Assembly: GCA_025531455.1 (NCBI GenBank)
Contig: JAMYHL010000008.1
Coordinates: 806,001 to 870,000, forward strand
Length of the DNA: 64,000 bases
Direction: 5' to 3'
Origin: Apiotrichum sp. Y4204
Taxonomy: Eukaryota > Basidiomycota > Tremellomycetes > Trichosporonales > Trichosporonaceae
This document shows positions 1-13,626 of this stretch, one piece after another (position 1 is the first letter of the stretch; each line of letters begins with the position of its first letter). The notes under the pieces are model-generated. The model saw only the letters and a list, made by a program, of their open reading frames with translations. It searched no databases and had not been told where the DNA came from. The position numbers were made by a program, and so were the translations under genes.

Positions 1-1837
1 GGTAGCACCCCCTTAAGGCCTACAAGACGGCACAAAGACCTAGGAAAGGCGAGCTGCCCCAATAAACCTACTCCGCAGTGACGCGGACAATCAGATATCC
101 GCCAGCACAGCCGATTTGGCCCGTGGACCCACTTCAACTAGCAACTGGTGCAACAGAGATAGGATAAGATCGGAAGATGCGCCTATTGTTCGTTTATGCC
201 CCTGCGCCTGTCCTACTGTCTCGGCTTGTCTCACAGTAGTCTCCTAGCACAGGGCCGGAGGCGCACCCACGTCGTTCACAGCTCCGTCGTCAGCCGTATG
301 GGGGGGCAGGGAGGCTCTATTTGTGACGCCACGTACCTTTTCTTGTACGAAGGAGCCGTGTGCAAGCGCCAAGGGCACCATAATGTCTTACCGACAGTCA
401 CCCGGAACGAGGGCCCCGGCGTCGGCGTCGGCGTCCCAAGTGGGCCGTGGCGCCATTCCAAGTCGCTCAGGGTCGTACAATAAATCCACAAAAAAAGCAA
501 GGGGGTCCAGATGCCAAGTATGGTCATGACTGCCGCGGCTGAGAATCTGAGCTTTTTGAAAATCTACCGCGGTACACCACTACAAGAGGTTGGTGTCGAC
601 GTTCAAATGAACCGGTTGAGTCAGTATGGAGGCTCTTTGTAGTGCTTAGTACAGATCTCGAGATCTCTTTGACCCCGGACTGAGTCGGAATAACCCTTTG
701 GTGTTCGCAGTGGCTTAATCCTCTAGGGACTGCATCAAGTTGGTATGATGACAAGATCGCCCACCAAGGTAGTCTTTCCCGGGTGGCTCTCCTGTGTACG
801 ATCGTGCGGTGGAGTAAGGGGGTAATGTGAGAGGGTAGCTCGTGAACCGCATGAACCGAGGGCACATCTGATGTCTTTCGGTGAATATCATCGCGTCACA
901 GGTATGTCATGACTGCAGTACTAGGGCATGATCAATGGCAAGATGAGTGCCACCGCGGCTCGTCTCCGGTTACCGTCGGCAGGCGCCACACCGAATGGAT
1001 TCCTCCGTGTAACGATTAAGTGCATTCCACCTACACCCTGCTCCCAACCCACTGATATTTCGTAGATAGACATACCCCACTAATCCACCATGAGATATGA
1101 GATGTGGAGCGAGCCGTCACGTAGCAGGTTACAGTTCCAGATGGGGCATCTGCTCGATCAAATGCCGCTGCGAGAGCCATTAAGAGATCAGTGATTTATC
1201 TCAGTTTGCATGAATTTCATTCCTGTTTCTGATCACTCATATCCCCTGGAGCCTGGAGCTTTGTCACCGACTACCAAGGCTTGAACGCGGCTTTCGCTTA
1301 ACGAGAAGATCACATGGTACGACCACTTACTAGCGAAGCGTCCCACTGCCAAGACCCACCTACACACTGGTGGCCGATGTCGAATGACCGAACCCGGTTG
1401 GCGGCACTTTAGTAAGAGCCGGTGGGGTTTGTAGAGTACTTCGCGCCAACGGTGGCTTGCCCGTCCGCAAGCATCCTCCAATGGCCAATCGTGTTTGCGT
1501 ATGCACAATATTGTATGATATTTCATGGCACCTGTGATCACTGCCACAGCCACCACGGCTTCATGTTCTCGAAGCCGGAGGCGTCAGGGGATGGCGAGGG
1601 CCGCCGAGTGGCACCGGGCATCTTGGTATGTCACTTCCCGTCCAACTTCGGCCACTCCGTCGGACCCGGACGGTCATGCAAGAGCCACCAGGGCTGATGT
1701 CGTTGACGACGTTGGCGTCCCTCATGCTGAACATGTTTGTTATTGTTTGCTGCATGTTGATCCCAGTATGCCCCACTACGCCGACCACGCCACTGTGCGC
1801 ACTGCACAATGTCTCTGAACGAGAGCTACGGTGCCTC

Positions 1838-1890
1838 GGGCTCCGACCTCCTCTCGGCTCCGACCTCCTTTCGGCTCCGACCTCCGAGCT
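1838..1890. repeat. three imperfect tandem copies of an 18-bp unit
   Basis: The unit reads roughly ggctccgacctcctctc and occurs three times in a row, the last copy running into ctccgagctccgag. It lies in non-coding DNA. A 19-bp stretch of the third copy (1869-1887) recurs exactly at 49462-49480. Confidence 0.7.
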
Positions 1891-3450
1891 CCGAGAGCTC
1901 CGACCCCGGACCACGTAACGAGATAGTTTCGGTCTCCGGTCTTTGTGGCCATAGGGTGAGCTAAACAATAGTCGCCGGCCGGCGCCACGCGGCGGGCACT
2001 ATTTTGCACCCAACTTTGAGCCTCGGTGTCCCATACCACTCGCACGTCCTTTATGGGTAAACTTCCCTGAACCGCCGCGGTCGACGTTCTAGAACGAAAG
2101 GTTAGAGTGAGCGGTCCTGAAATAGAGACGTGGGGCTTCTATTGTAGTTATTGTGAGCATCTGCGAGGTCATGGATCAGAGACCCCATCAATCACGTTTC
2201 CCAGCTCGCGAGGGCTGCGGCATTCGATATTCGATATCAACATATCAAAGCACAACGCAACTCGTGATCTGCCAAAACCCTAGCGCAGCCCAGCCTCACG
2301 GCCATTTGTGAAAGTCACATGGAAGCCACACGCCTGCGCCGCCACGGGAGTACCTTGAATCTTCCCGGCAGTCGCGCCTCCGGCGACGACCTGGTACGCC
2401 CCATACGCCCGCACGCCTCGCCGCCACTCGGCACCGACCTGAATGTGGCGGCGCCAGGTCCACAGCCCAGGTCCGTGCGATGACTCACCCGGTGCGCCGC
2501 AACACTGTGGTGGCGCGGAGGCGCACTATTCCAGCTGAGAGCTTGATTCCAGGAAATATGAATAGGCTGAGAATTCCACTTTTCTTGGGCAGATGCGCAG
2601 AGTGGCATTTTCTGTACGTCCCATGGGCCATGGGAAGGTCTGCACGCGCCCACGTTGAAGAAACGATGTTTACGTGTGTTAGGAAAGCAAAGTGTATTGT
2701 TACCATGTCTCAGTTGTGGTGGGTTCAAGACCACAGTAGGTCGGTAGCGCTGGGGAGAGGAGTGGGTTCGTTCCAGCTTTTGTTTAGTGTTGGACCTGTA
2801 TGACCTGTAGGGAGGGACAATTTCACCCGAGACCGTGAAAGACATGAAGATAGCACCTTGTGTTGAATGATAAGGACCCCGCCGAACGAGGCCTCGAAAC
2901 GATGCCAGACTGCCCTTTTCAAACGCCGATGAGGCCCTTCTGGATGGGCCCAGTCCGACAACGCACGCCCTCGCACGGAGAGGAGCCACGAGTGCAAGCT
3001 TCGTCTCCATGGCCTTGGATACTCGTGAGCTTCTCATTTCATTAGCTCCACCGGTTAAAGTCGGCTATCACGCCCGCTGTGCCAACGTTTCTGTTAGGCT
3101 GCGCAGTTGTGCGACTGTTGGAGCCATTCCCGCTGCCACAAGCTTGTTACCAGATCGCAGGAAATGACCATGGTCTAGCCATGTGCACATTAAGTGTACC
3201 TTATACTGTTCGTCGTATAGATATCGCTCGTCGTATAACGTATTGCTCGATCAGTTGCACAAGAGCATGGCCCGATTACATGGTTCACCGCTAAACCCAA
3301 GTGCGGCCCGCGAGTGCCGGAGCGTGACTGCCCCCACCTCGGCGATGGGCACCGTCCTTTGACTGCGCGACTGTAAGGATTCTAGTTACCACGCAATCCC
3401 CGTGCGACGCAGGACTAGCACGATCTGATGTGATTTCGTGGTTTCAAGTT

Positions 3451-3486
3451 GCCGTGTAAAGTTCTTACAGAGCCGTGTAAAGTTCT
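3451..3486. repeat. 15-bp direct repeat, two copies
   Basis: The sequence gccgtgtaaagttct occurs at 3451-3465 and again at 3472-3486, separated by six bases. There is no coding context. Confidence 0.7.
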
Positions 3487-5100
3487 CCTCCTAAGGAGCC
3501 CCGTCGCATGTGGCATGGGCATCACTCGCATCTCCGTCAAATCCTTTATCAACAAGGTTAACCTTCATGTTCCCTAAGGGCCATCACGTCACCGCGTATA
3601 CGTTGCTCTCGTCATTTGGAAGACCAACTCCAGAACTCGAGAGAACCAGTAAAACGCGAGTGATCCGGCAAATGGTCGCGTCGTGCTGGAATCACAGTGT
3701 AGGGTTCCAAGCGAGGCACCAGTATGCCGGCAACAACAGCCTGCGTACCTCTGCATCGCTTAAGACCTCAGTACCTTTCGTCGCCCCTTACCAACATGCT
3801 TGCGTCAGGACATGGAACGAGATCTCGGTTGCTGACCAACGAGATCGCGATCCGCGCGCCTTCGTTGCAGTGTGGAACACTTTGATCTTGGTCCGTCTCG
3901 CTGCTCACTGGCTAGTGTGACGGTCGCTCCTGACATCTCCATTCACTCGCGAGCACTCGCTTTCAGGTCACAGAGAGTTTGTTGGATTGTCTCGTCCGAC
4001 GCTACTGGGCGCCCCTCATTGGTGATCGGCTCTAGTAAGTCATTGGACACTGAAACCCTTTTGATAATAGCACTCAAAAGACGGAGCGTTACAGACGGGA
4101 CGGAGGGTAAAACCGGGGCTAAACAGGATAAAATTGAGAGGACTGCACGGCATTCGGGCAACTTTTCCGTCCGTTGTCCAGTCCGGAAACTATGGGAATC
4201 GCTACGCGGCTCGTGGGAGTGCGCGTTGGTCGTACATGGTCACTGCCTAGAGTGCTTTCGGTTTAGTGCCTTGCACTGTACCTCAATAGTCCCAGTCCTT
4301 TGATGACGGTAGTTCTCTCGTTGGATTCCTTGCTTATTACTCACCCTCCGTGACTCTGTGACGCCGCGGTGCGGGCTCCCAAACTGGAAATATACCCCAT
4401 CGGGCTCGTCGACAAAGTGTAGAGCCGACAGATGGAGACTGTGAAGCAGGGGCAGGGGAGCAGGGGGTCCCACAGGCCCACAGGATGATGCACACATTAT
4501 CCGACCCGAGGGCCCAACCATAACCATATACTCTACTAGTCGTAATCAGAGTAACGAAGCGTGATCAGTGAGTAGTTAGTAACACGTTGGTCAGTCATCT
4601 CCGTCAGCGGTCGGCCGAGAACCGCTTCCCGAACCCCGTGCTCTCTACGCATGCTAGCCATGCCGGAGCATTCTCGCAAACATGGCTGTCCCTGCGGAGG
4701 GTCGGGTAGAAGACTGGCTTCCCCGAGAAGCCCGCAACCCCGATACAGCGCTTGTTCCGCGTGCAAGGGGGGCCGCCCATCGGGTCGTATCCATGCGACT
4801 AAATGTGAGACGCGCATGAACTCAAGAAGCACCCCAGAGTGGCTCAGAAGACGCCATCTCGACCGGTATACGTCTACGGCCCGAGGGCTCTCTCCCCATG
4901 ACAGCACACTTCCACACTTGACGCGCCCCAGCGATCAACGTCGATGGCCAGCGGCTGCTAGTCCTAAGAATAGCGCTACTCTGCGGTCGACACGTTGCGG
5001 ACAGTTTAACGCCACTGCCACCACTCGCCACTGCGCCACACTGACAATGACAGGAGAATGGTCGGATCTGCAGATTTGCAGAGCCCTGTTCCGTGTTGCA

Positions 5101-8100
5101 GACTAAAAATTAAGGATTGTGTGCAAGAGGTCTCGAGGTTTCTCAAAGTCCCTCGAGTCCCTCGAGTCCCAGGATTGCCAGAGGGTCAACACCACTAGCC
5201 TAAACCGTCTTTAGCCGTACTGTAGACACACAGTAGTTCATCCGTCGCTTTGCCCGCGCCCGAGGCTCGCCCCCGCGGGCCAAGCCAAGCGGAGCCCATT
5301 CGAATGCTGCGCGATTCTGTCCGGACCCCACAATTTCCATGATTGCTCATTGTTCCTCTTTGCCCTTGTTCTTTGTTCCTTGTTCCTTGTGAGTCGCGAG
5401 AACATATGGTGCGGTAAGAGGGGTGCGTTAGTAGTATCACTAGTTTTCGGGCAAGCAGCTAGCGCGCCGAGTGCCGAGCGATGGTGCACAATGGTGCGGG
5501 ACGGTGCAGCATGACACGCATGACACAAGGACGTGCTCCACAAGGAAACAGGGGCTCGCAGAAGAGATGGAAGATATGCCCTGCAGATCCACAGAACCCC
5601 ACTACTCGCCACGTCAGAAATGATTGTTTTTGACCCCTGCGCCAAGGGTGTAGGCCATGCACTCGGAGGGGGATGTGTTCTGTCCACAGCTTCGTATGCC
5701 GTGATAGAGCTTGAGCCAAACCTTCTTTGGCGCAACAAAGTTTTTGCCCGTGTCCGATGGCCGATGGTGCACGCGCGACGCCAGTCGTATGTCCGACGGC
5801 TGCGCACTGCTGGTGGCGATGTCTCCGACTAGCTGAAGGCGGGCAGGCGGCGCCATCATGGTCCGGTCCGACGCCTCCGACGATGGCGAAAGTGGCGAAC
5901 GAACGCAGCACGCGCCCGAGCGACTAGTGTGCCACTGTGACTAACATGCTAATACGACACCATTGAACGTTAACCTTGCCGTCCATCCCAAACCATTCAG
6001 GATTCCAGTGGCGCTGGGCACTGGCGTTTGTGCACTGCCTGTGCCCCTGGAATGTGACCTGTGACCCTTCGAGGTTGTGATTCTGAGCAACCTGTGGTCC
6101 TGCCATCCTGGATTCTGTGCTCCTGTGGACACTAACTGACCTGACGCCTGACGCCCATATTCTGAGTTCTGTGCGCCCGTGTGATATCCTGCATGGGCTG
6201 AACGACAGGCGCTTCAGGCCGCAGGGCGGAGTGCCGATACATGCGATACAGGGCCATGCCTCGCCGCCCACCAGGTGATTGCAAAGCACGGCGCAACGCA
6301 CCGACGTAGCTTCTGCCGAAGAGTCTGCCGAAGAGTGAGCGGACCAAAATGGGCCGAAAGTTGCACGTTGCAACCTGTGCACGGCTCTTGACGACAGTGG
6401 CGCTGCGTTGCAAGAGGGGACGGAGATCACAGACGCGACGTTTGAGGCATTTGGTATTTGGTGGGGTCGTGCATTACCAACAATGTGGAATCCAGCGCGT
6501 GCGGAATGGTGGGTGGAAGCCGGTCAGCCGGAGGCATGCAAAGGCTAAAGTGGGAGGCAAACCCCGATCCAGCAGTCCCAAGCAATTGGTAGCTGTCCTC
6601 ATAACCCAATCCTCAATCCTCGAAGCTCTAGTGACCTGCCACAAGTCACAGGATCAGCTGGACACACTGGACGGTCTGACTAATACTAAGTTTGCCCAGG
6701 GTCTCCACACACGTCAGAAAACGACAGGGCGACACCACGACACCGACCTTGCTCTGTAACAGTGCTGTTCCGCTCTGCAGGTGGGGCGCTGTGGGGCGTT
6801 GTGGGGGCCGTACCGGGAGAGCGGACAGGGTATCCGCTCCTGCCGAGGATGTTGTGAATGTCGACCGATGCGGCGCATCGGCACGGGAACGGCGATGCCC
6901 AGGTACCCCACCCTGCGGCTCAAGCTCTAGTCCAAGTCTCACTCTTACGGCCCAGCGCCACCGCCGCCACAGACTCAAACCCTGCAGCCTCCATGTGCCT
7001 TACGCCACAGAGCGAGGTCGGCAGCGGCACTTGCTGTCCTGGCCGCCGGACAGCCATCGCAGCCTGGCAAACGGCTCTCCGGACGCTTGTCTCAGTCGAT
7101 GGCCCGTTGTCTGTGGACGCAAGGCGGAGCGGCCCCAAGTGGGCCCGCCCGATGCCGATGTTGTTTACACTTTCCGTGTTCTATGTTCGCGGACGCTCGG
7201 TCCTCTAGCAGTCCACCCCAGTCCACTGTGGCGCCTTGCGTAGCTGCGAAACTCTTTTTTTCCCGACTTTCCGTGCGTTCTCGCCGTCCGCTAGACAACG
7301 GCGCCACCATTCGTCATTGCGTACGATCATTGCTGTGCTGCGACAGACGACAGCGTGTTGCACTGTGGCACCGAGTCGGGCAGCAATGTCGGAGTCCGCT
7401 CGATTCCTACTGGTCAGTGCTGTCCGCAGGGGCACAGCCGACTGTACCGAGCACTGAGCCGACGTCAAGCCTCGATACGACAGCGACTGTGGCGAGTTTG
7501 CGTCGACACCGTCTGGGTATCGCAGGACTCAGCTGTCTGGCGTACAGGGGCGTGGCCGAGAGACTGAAGGGAATGAGCAGATGGACAGATCTACTGGCAT
7601 CCTGATGCGGCTCTTCGATCGACGCAATTGGACGGCTCATGGATTGCTGGATTGTGGAACACTCCGGCTGCTGCGGTGGTCACACTGAGTGAACGCGGTC
7701 CGTGACGTTTGTTGACAAAACAAACGCAAACGAGGCCACGAGGTCATTGAGGCTATCAAAACTCGGGCCGCGAGACAGCAAAGACATTTCGACGGCTCGA
7801 GTGGCATGCGGACATGCGCGACAAAACACTCTACGGCTCTAGTGCTGAGCTAGCAATGTGAGATGGTACGGAATGTGACTCATTGTCAGGAATGGTACAT
7901 GGAAGATGGCGCAGTGGCCATATGGATCATATGGCACCCCCATGCCACCATCGCATCCCACACACCTTCGGCTGGGTGTCTGTCTCGCCTGAGATCCGTG
8001 TCATGGTCACTCGTTACTCGGCGCCCACATTAGACATGTAGCAAAGAGGCTATCGCGCATCCACCACCAACGTCACGACCTCGACGCCTGAGGCGACATT

Positions 8101-11100
8101 GAGGCCAGAACTAAGGGGATCGCCGTGCCTGCGTACGACGTGCCAGCCGACAACGCTTCCTGGGAACCTTGGCTGCTGTAACCGGCGTCTGCATACCTCG
8201 GGCATATGTTTGAGCTGCGTACATTGCGTACGCCGCCAGAGAGTACGTTAGACGAAGTTGTACAAGGCCACAACTACAGGCGGACAGGACGATCGGAGAG
8301 GAGAATGCACAAGAAATGTGAGGACCCCGGACACCCCGACCTCCTAAGGTCCCAGGAGTCCAGGGTCTTTGGCGCCAAACTTTATTGCAACTCGAGCCCC
8401 AGACAGGAGAACGAGAAAAGAGTACGACATCTCGAGCTCGACGCATATGGGTCCACATTCCCGATCGCAAGGGGCAAGAGAAGCGGAGAACCTGTGATCC
8501 TGCAAGACAGGTGGGACTGGAACTGGAACGGTAAGATGCTGAGAGGGCGATCCTCTGCTGCCGTACATGCCTTGCTGATGCACAGCTGGAGCGCGAGCGG
8601 AGGCATGCACGTGCATTCTCCGCCCGTAGCCGAGCCGGAAGCGACTCGAAGCGCGATCAACGCATCTGGCGACAAGGGAACCGCCATCTTGAGCCGCCGC
8701 AATCGGCGAGCGGTGAGAAACACGGCTGTCTCGCGACAAGGCCCAGGCTGTCCTAGTACCAAGTAAACCCCAGGAGAGAGGTCACTATGTCACGTCTCGG
8801 GCCACAAGGTACAAGACGCAAGGTGGACGAGGGCCGAGTGTGCTACATCCGACGACGCGATTGTTGACTCAATTGCCAATGGTGCGCTGTGGCTTGTGGC
8901 TGCTTCCCTACACCTGGTGCGAGCGCCCAAGATGCAAGACGTACACCGACAGACACGACTCGTGCCGCCCCCGGTACCGGGTCGTTGCGGCGGTTTGAAT
9001 GCGGCGAACGGGCCGGCGCGGTGCATGTTCCCAGTTCCAAGGCAGAGCTGGTGTTGGGTACAGAAACAACGCGATCGGCAGTCGTCGTTCGTGTTGCTGT
9101 TCCCTTTGGGCCCTTTTGCACCACCCTCCCTTTGGCCTTTCGACCCTTTGACCCTCTCTTCCTGATGCGTTTCCTGGATTCCTGCTGCATGCACAATCAA
9201 GGTATTCCCCCCTGAGCTCAGAGGACCTGAAGGCGTCCGTTCATGGACGCGCTATGCAGCTTTGCAGCTTGGAAGCCCCACGAGAAGAAATGATCAGACA
9301 AGATCAGAAGAAGCAAGGCAAAGAGAAAGAGTAAAAATCGCCGAAAATCACCCAAACGAGCAAGACAAGAGAGAGGGAAAAAGAGAGTAGTAATAGCATT
9401 CTACTCCTCGACAACATTCATTGCGCGATTGGTTCTTTCTTGTGTCACTTTTGGACCCTGGGTGGTGCATGTAACTGTAACTGGATGATAAGCATTCTGG
9501 GCATTCTCTGTTCTTCTTCTTCTGCAGGCTCAATGGCCCGAATCGGGTCAAACCTGGTGACCTGATCGAACTGATGGATCATGGATGGAAAATGTACCTG
9601 TTTCTGGTGTGGAACGCCTCCCAATCAAGCTGGGGCTGGGGCCGGGGGGGCCGACGGGGGGTCCGAGGGAGACCGTGCTGCGCGCTGTTCGCTAACAGCC
9701 CGTGCGCGCGCATGAACATTTGTGGCTGGATGCTGGTGGTGGTGGGGCGAGGCAAGCGCCCCCCCCCCCCGACAGGAGCGAGGAGCACCACCACCACCAT
9801 CAACACATCACACCACATTATGCACCGCACCAACGGTCGCTTATGGCTATGCTCATCCTGGTGGCGCACGACCCATGCCATATTAGTGGTTAAGCGCGCG
9901 CAGAGAGGGGGGAAAGGGCACAAGACGACGAGGACGGACTTGAAGGAGAGTACCGTATGCTACGAACTGGCTGACACAAGACACGGTCTAGTCTCTTTTT
10001 TGATCATGCCCTCGTTGTGTCCTCTCCTGATCTCCTGATCTCCTGAATCCATATCATGGCTGGCAAAATCTGCAAAAATAAAAATAAAAAATCCATATTC
10101 TGTGCTCAGCTCTCGGTTCAGGATTTTCAGGAGCTGAGAGCTGCTGGCGTGCTGGCTTGTTAGCTGGCGTGCATAGCCTGCTGGCTTGCTTGGCTTGTTT
10201 GGCCTGTTAGGAGAGCAGCTCTTGCCTGTATGCACATCCGGGGTGGTCGGTTGGTAAGGTTGGCCATTTGTCCAGGGTCTCAAAATCCGGTCAGGTCCTG
10301 GTGCGCCTCCTGGCCGTGCTTGTGCAGGGCGTGAGAACAGGGGGGGGGGGCAAGGAGAGCGCGAGGCAGGGCGCGGACGACGCGGAACGGGCATAGTCCT
10401 CACGGTCGGGCAAGACCTGTGGCCGTCCGCCCCACAACAAGAGGCGCTTCGAGGGCAGAAGAACAGAGCAGAAGGGGCAGAACAGTCCTGGAACGCCGCC
10501 GGACAAAGAGGACCTGCCAAAGAAGATCAGGAGCCGTCCCTGTGTCCTGCCAGCGACACACAATCCGTACCAGAAACGCCAATGACGTTCAGGCGTTGGC
10601 GGCGGTGGACATCGGGGGGGAACAAGCAACGCGCATGAGCCCGAGGCTTGGGACAAGTGGGATAAGCGTCGGAGCACCAGCGCAGAAGAGCGCGTGTGGT
10701 GACAGCCTTTGAAGCTTCAAAGCCCTTGTGGGTCCCGGTACACGGTAACGAAGGCGCACGGCACAAGAGGACGAGGAAGAGAGGAATCGCTCGAGGGCCC
10801 TAGGTGAGCCACACGGCCGGTAGCGCATGCGCTTCTTTTCTGATCATGTCTCGATCACTCTCTGTCGCTCTCCTGTAGCCAAACCTGGTTGGACGATCCC
10901 ATCGGTGACCAAGGGAGGAACAAGAGAGGAACAGCACGAGATGAGAGCACAACAGCAGAAGGGTCAGATTGTGGAGTGGGTTGGGGGGTTATGGGTATGC
11001 AGGTCTGAAGATCCAGACGGCCAGAAACAGGATCACAGTAGCGTGAGAGGCCAGTTATACGACAGAGGAGTAGAGGAGGAGCAAGGGGAGAGTGGGGGAG
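5101..11100. other. gene-free left flank, part 2
   Basis: No supported gene. Visible content is low-complexity: ctcgagtccctcgag repeats near 5130-5170, a ttgttcc-type run at 5350-5392, G runs near 9645 and 10330, and a C run near 9760. Reading frames are short, overlap on both strands and encode Arg/Pro/Ser-rich strings typical of non-coding GC-rich DNA. Confidence 0.6.
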
Positions 11101-12236
11101 GCGAGAGCAAGAGAGCAGAGACAAACTACTCCATCTCTTGTCCTCGTGCTCGCCCCCCCCCCCCCCCCTACTCCTCGTCCTCTCTCGCGGTACGCGCTCC
11201 TCCTCCGCCTCCGCCTCCTCCTGGACCTCCTGCTGCCGGTGGTGTCTCTTTGCGTCCTGTTCATTGTGTATGTCTCTCGCTCTGCTGTTTCTCTCGTCTT
11301 GCGTCCGCCGAGTCTCTTTCTGTCTCTTGTTACACCTCGGCTAGATAATACCTGCAGGACAGGAATTCCTTCTCATCCTCCTGCTTCCAGTACCTATCCT
11401 GCCGTGCATCCGCCCCCATTCATATACACGCGGCTGGGCCAGAACATTGTCCTCCTCTGTTCATACAAAGATATAGCACTTCCCCCTCCCCCCATCGCAT
11501 CGCGTCTTCCACTCGCAAACCTCAATTTCAATCCTTCGCCCCACTCCTTCATTATCCAATCTTCATCTCATCTCACACCTCTTCACAAGCACATCTTCAT
11601 CGCACCTCACTCTCACTCTCCCTCTTTCTGTGTTGTCTTCTTGGTCACTTGTCCAACCAACCTGCTATACAGATCAGATTCCCGAATCCTCGACTTAATA
11701 AAGTACGGGCCCCTTGCCGCTTCCCGCAACACCTATTCTCCGCGCCCCTGTTCACGTCACTCTTCAACACTTCCATCACCCAACATTCCCGACGTTTGAT
11801 CGGACCTCGGCCCTCCCGTGCGTTTCTTCTCGGCAGCTTCCACTTTTGCATCATCAGAGATTGTGCTGGTCCAGATTTGGAGCAGATCCTTTATCACTCG
11901 AGCTCTGCTGTTTGATAACTTTGTGCCCCCGATTGTCGCACAGACATCTGCAACCTCGCGTCTCTCGTCATCAATTGTCGCCTCTCCCCCACCCACCCAC
12001 AGAGCCCTGGTGTGCCCTGTCCCTCGTTGCTTGTTCCTCGTCCTCCGCCGACTTTGCATTCTTCTCGGACTGTGTGGACAGAGAGATATCGATCATTGGG
12101 TTGCACTCGTCTGTTGCGCATCCATTCCCCCTTTCTCTACATAGGAGAGGATCCGTCTCTTGTGTGTGTGTCTCGTCGTTGAGCAGCATCGCATCGATCA
12201 CAATCGCCGCATCGCAAACCGCATTTGCAGCCGACA
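11101..12236 (+). promoter_or_regulatory. long pyrimidine-rich leader/promoter of the HMG-box gene
   Basis: From a 12-base C run near 11153 to the start codon at 12237 the plus strand is strongly C/T-rich, as seen before many transcripts in basidiomycete yeasts. I read it as promoter plus a long 5' untranslated leader. The transcription start cannot be placed from sequence alone, and leader introns are possible. Confidence 0.4.
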
Positions 12237-13626
12237 ATGGAGAAGCCAGTTTCGTTTGCCTACGACACACAAATGTCGGGATACAACATGCCCCCATCGG
12301 CTGTTCCCCCTCATGCTCCCCAACCACTCACCCCGCTCACTCCCATCTCGGCATCTAGTGAGCTGCCTATCGGTAACCCCTCGGCCCAGTACTACCGCCG
12401 CGAATCGTACCAGTCGTCGTCTTCGTCCGCAGTGGATGCCACTCCGTCGTCGTCGGGCTCTTCTGCCTCGTACACCTCGCCTTCCTACACTGAGACTGTA
12501 GTTTCCCCGACAACACCAGAGGCGACTCGCAATGCATCTGTCTCGACAGCGGCTCCCAAGACAGCGCCGGCCAGCGCCACGACTCCCACCGACTATGACA
12601 CCTACTCGCCTCTCAACGGCCTTCCCGAGACTGAGTCCATCTCTATTCCCCAGCTCATGCCGCCCCCCCCTCATCTTCTCAACCAAGACTTTGACGACTT
12701 TGACTCGCTCCCTGACCTCCTCCGTCAAGACCGCAAAGCAGACTACTCGCCTCGTCGCCCTATGAACAGTGGGTAGCTGTTGATAAAACTTTCTCTGACG
12801 ATGCCCAGTCTATTTCATCTATATGCGTGTGCGCCGTCCTGAGCTTGCCCTGCACAATCCCAACCTGAGCACTGGGGACCTTTCTAAACTCCTGGGTAAG
12901 GAGTGGAACTCCATGTCTCCTGATCAAAAGGCGCCATGGAATGAGCTTGCTGAGCGCCTCATGCGTGCCTTCAAGAAGAAATTCCCCGACTACCAGTACG
13001 AGCGCGGCGGCGGCAAGAAGGCGCTCAAGAAACGTCCACGCTCGGCGCCTTCGTCGCTCACGATTCTGAACTCGAATCGCGTCATGGTCGACGCCGCTGC
13101 GTCCGCTGCCGCACGTCGCCATCACCACCACCACCACCCACATCAGATGCACCCCCACCTCACCCATCTCCCAAGCCGGCCGCTTATCGAGTCGCATCCG
13201 TCGCAGATGTGGGAGCGTGCGCAGGCCCCTTACGTCTACCGCGTTGCAGAAGGCGAGTATGTCGAGTACCCGCAGTCGGCCTACCCCCACACACCAGTGT
13301 ATGCGACTATCCCTACTCCTCTGCCTACTCCTGGCCTGCCGCCTCAGGGCTACCCTGCCTATGGCTACGAGTACGCTCCCGTCACAACTCCTCTCTCTGC
13401 GCCTCTCGAGCCCCACCACATGTCGACAGCCCAGGCACAAGGAGGGTACCCATTCCCGATGTCCTCGCCTGGCTTTGCCCCGACAGCGAACACGCCCTCT
13501 GTCGCAGTTTCGAATCAGCCAGCACCGATGAGCCAAGAGAACATGGGCTATTACAATCAGGCCCCCATGTACCCTCCAGCCCCTGAGGCTTCTTCTTCCC
13601 CCTGGGACGAGTACATCGTGCAGTAA
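12237..13626 (+). CDS. HMG-box transcription factor
   Basis: Nuclear DNA-binding regulator; the target genes are not known from sequence. Two exons (12237-12768 and 12809-13626) give 449 residues. The first ~170 residues are Ser/Pro/Thr-rich and disordered. An HMG box follows at about residues 175-245: it opens RRPMN, continues FIYMRVRRPELALHNP and LGKEWNSMSP, and ends KKFPDYQYERG. A Lys/Arg patch (KKALKKRPR) just after it suits nuclear import. The remainder contains a His run and a Pro/Tyr/Gln-rich tail, a common activation-domain type. The 40-nt intron falls inside the box; only donor gtgggt at 12769 keeps the box at its standard length. The family includes Ste11/Rox1/Mat-type regulators; I cannot say which ortholog this is. 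The start is the first ATG in the frame. Confidence 0.88.

Larger units (their letters stand above)
1..5100. other. gene-free left flank, part 1
   Basis: No reading frame here resembles a known family. The longest, on the minus strand at 2315-3037, has no domain, no intron-like continuation and no codon bias that I can see. Base composition is more even than in the genic part of the window. Small direct repeats occur at 1838-1890 and 3451-3486. The stretch could be decayed transposon, subtelomeric or pericentromeric DNA, but I see no LTR, reverse transcriptase, integrase or telomere repeat to decide. Confidence 0.6.

Noticed and set aside
2728..2745. gggttcaagacc resembling a tRNA B box
   Set aside because: No A box or cloverleaf stems could be formed at the right distance.
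2315..3037. 240-residue minus-strand frame in the left flank
   Set aside because: No family resemblance, no conserved motif, overlapped by equally open frames in other phases; likely chance.
5350..5392. ttgttcc-type run as a possible telomere-like repeat
   Set aside because: Units are irregular and lack the G-rich strand pattern of telomeres.
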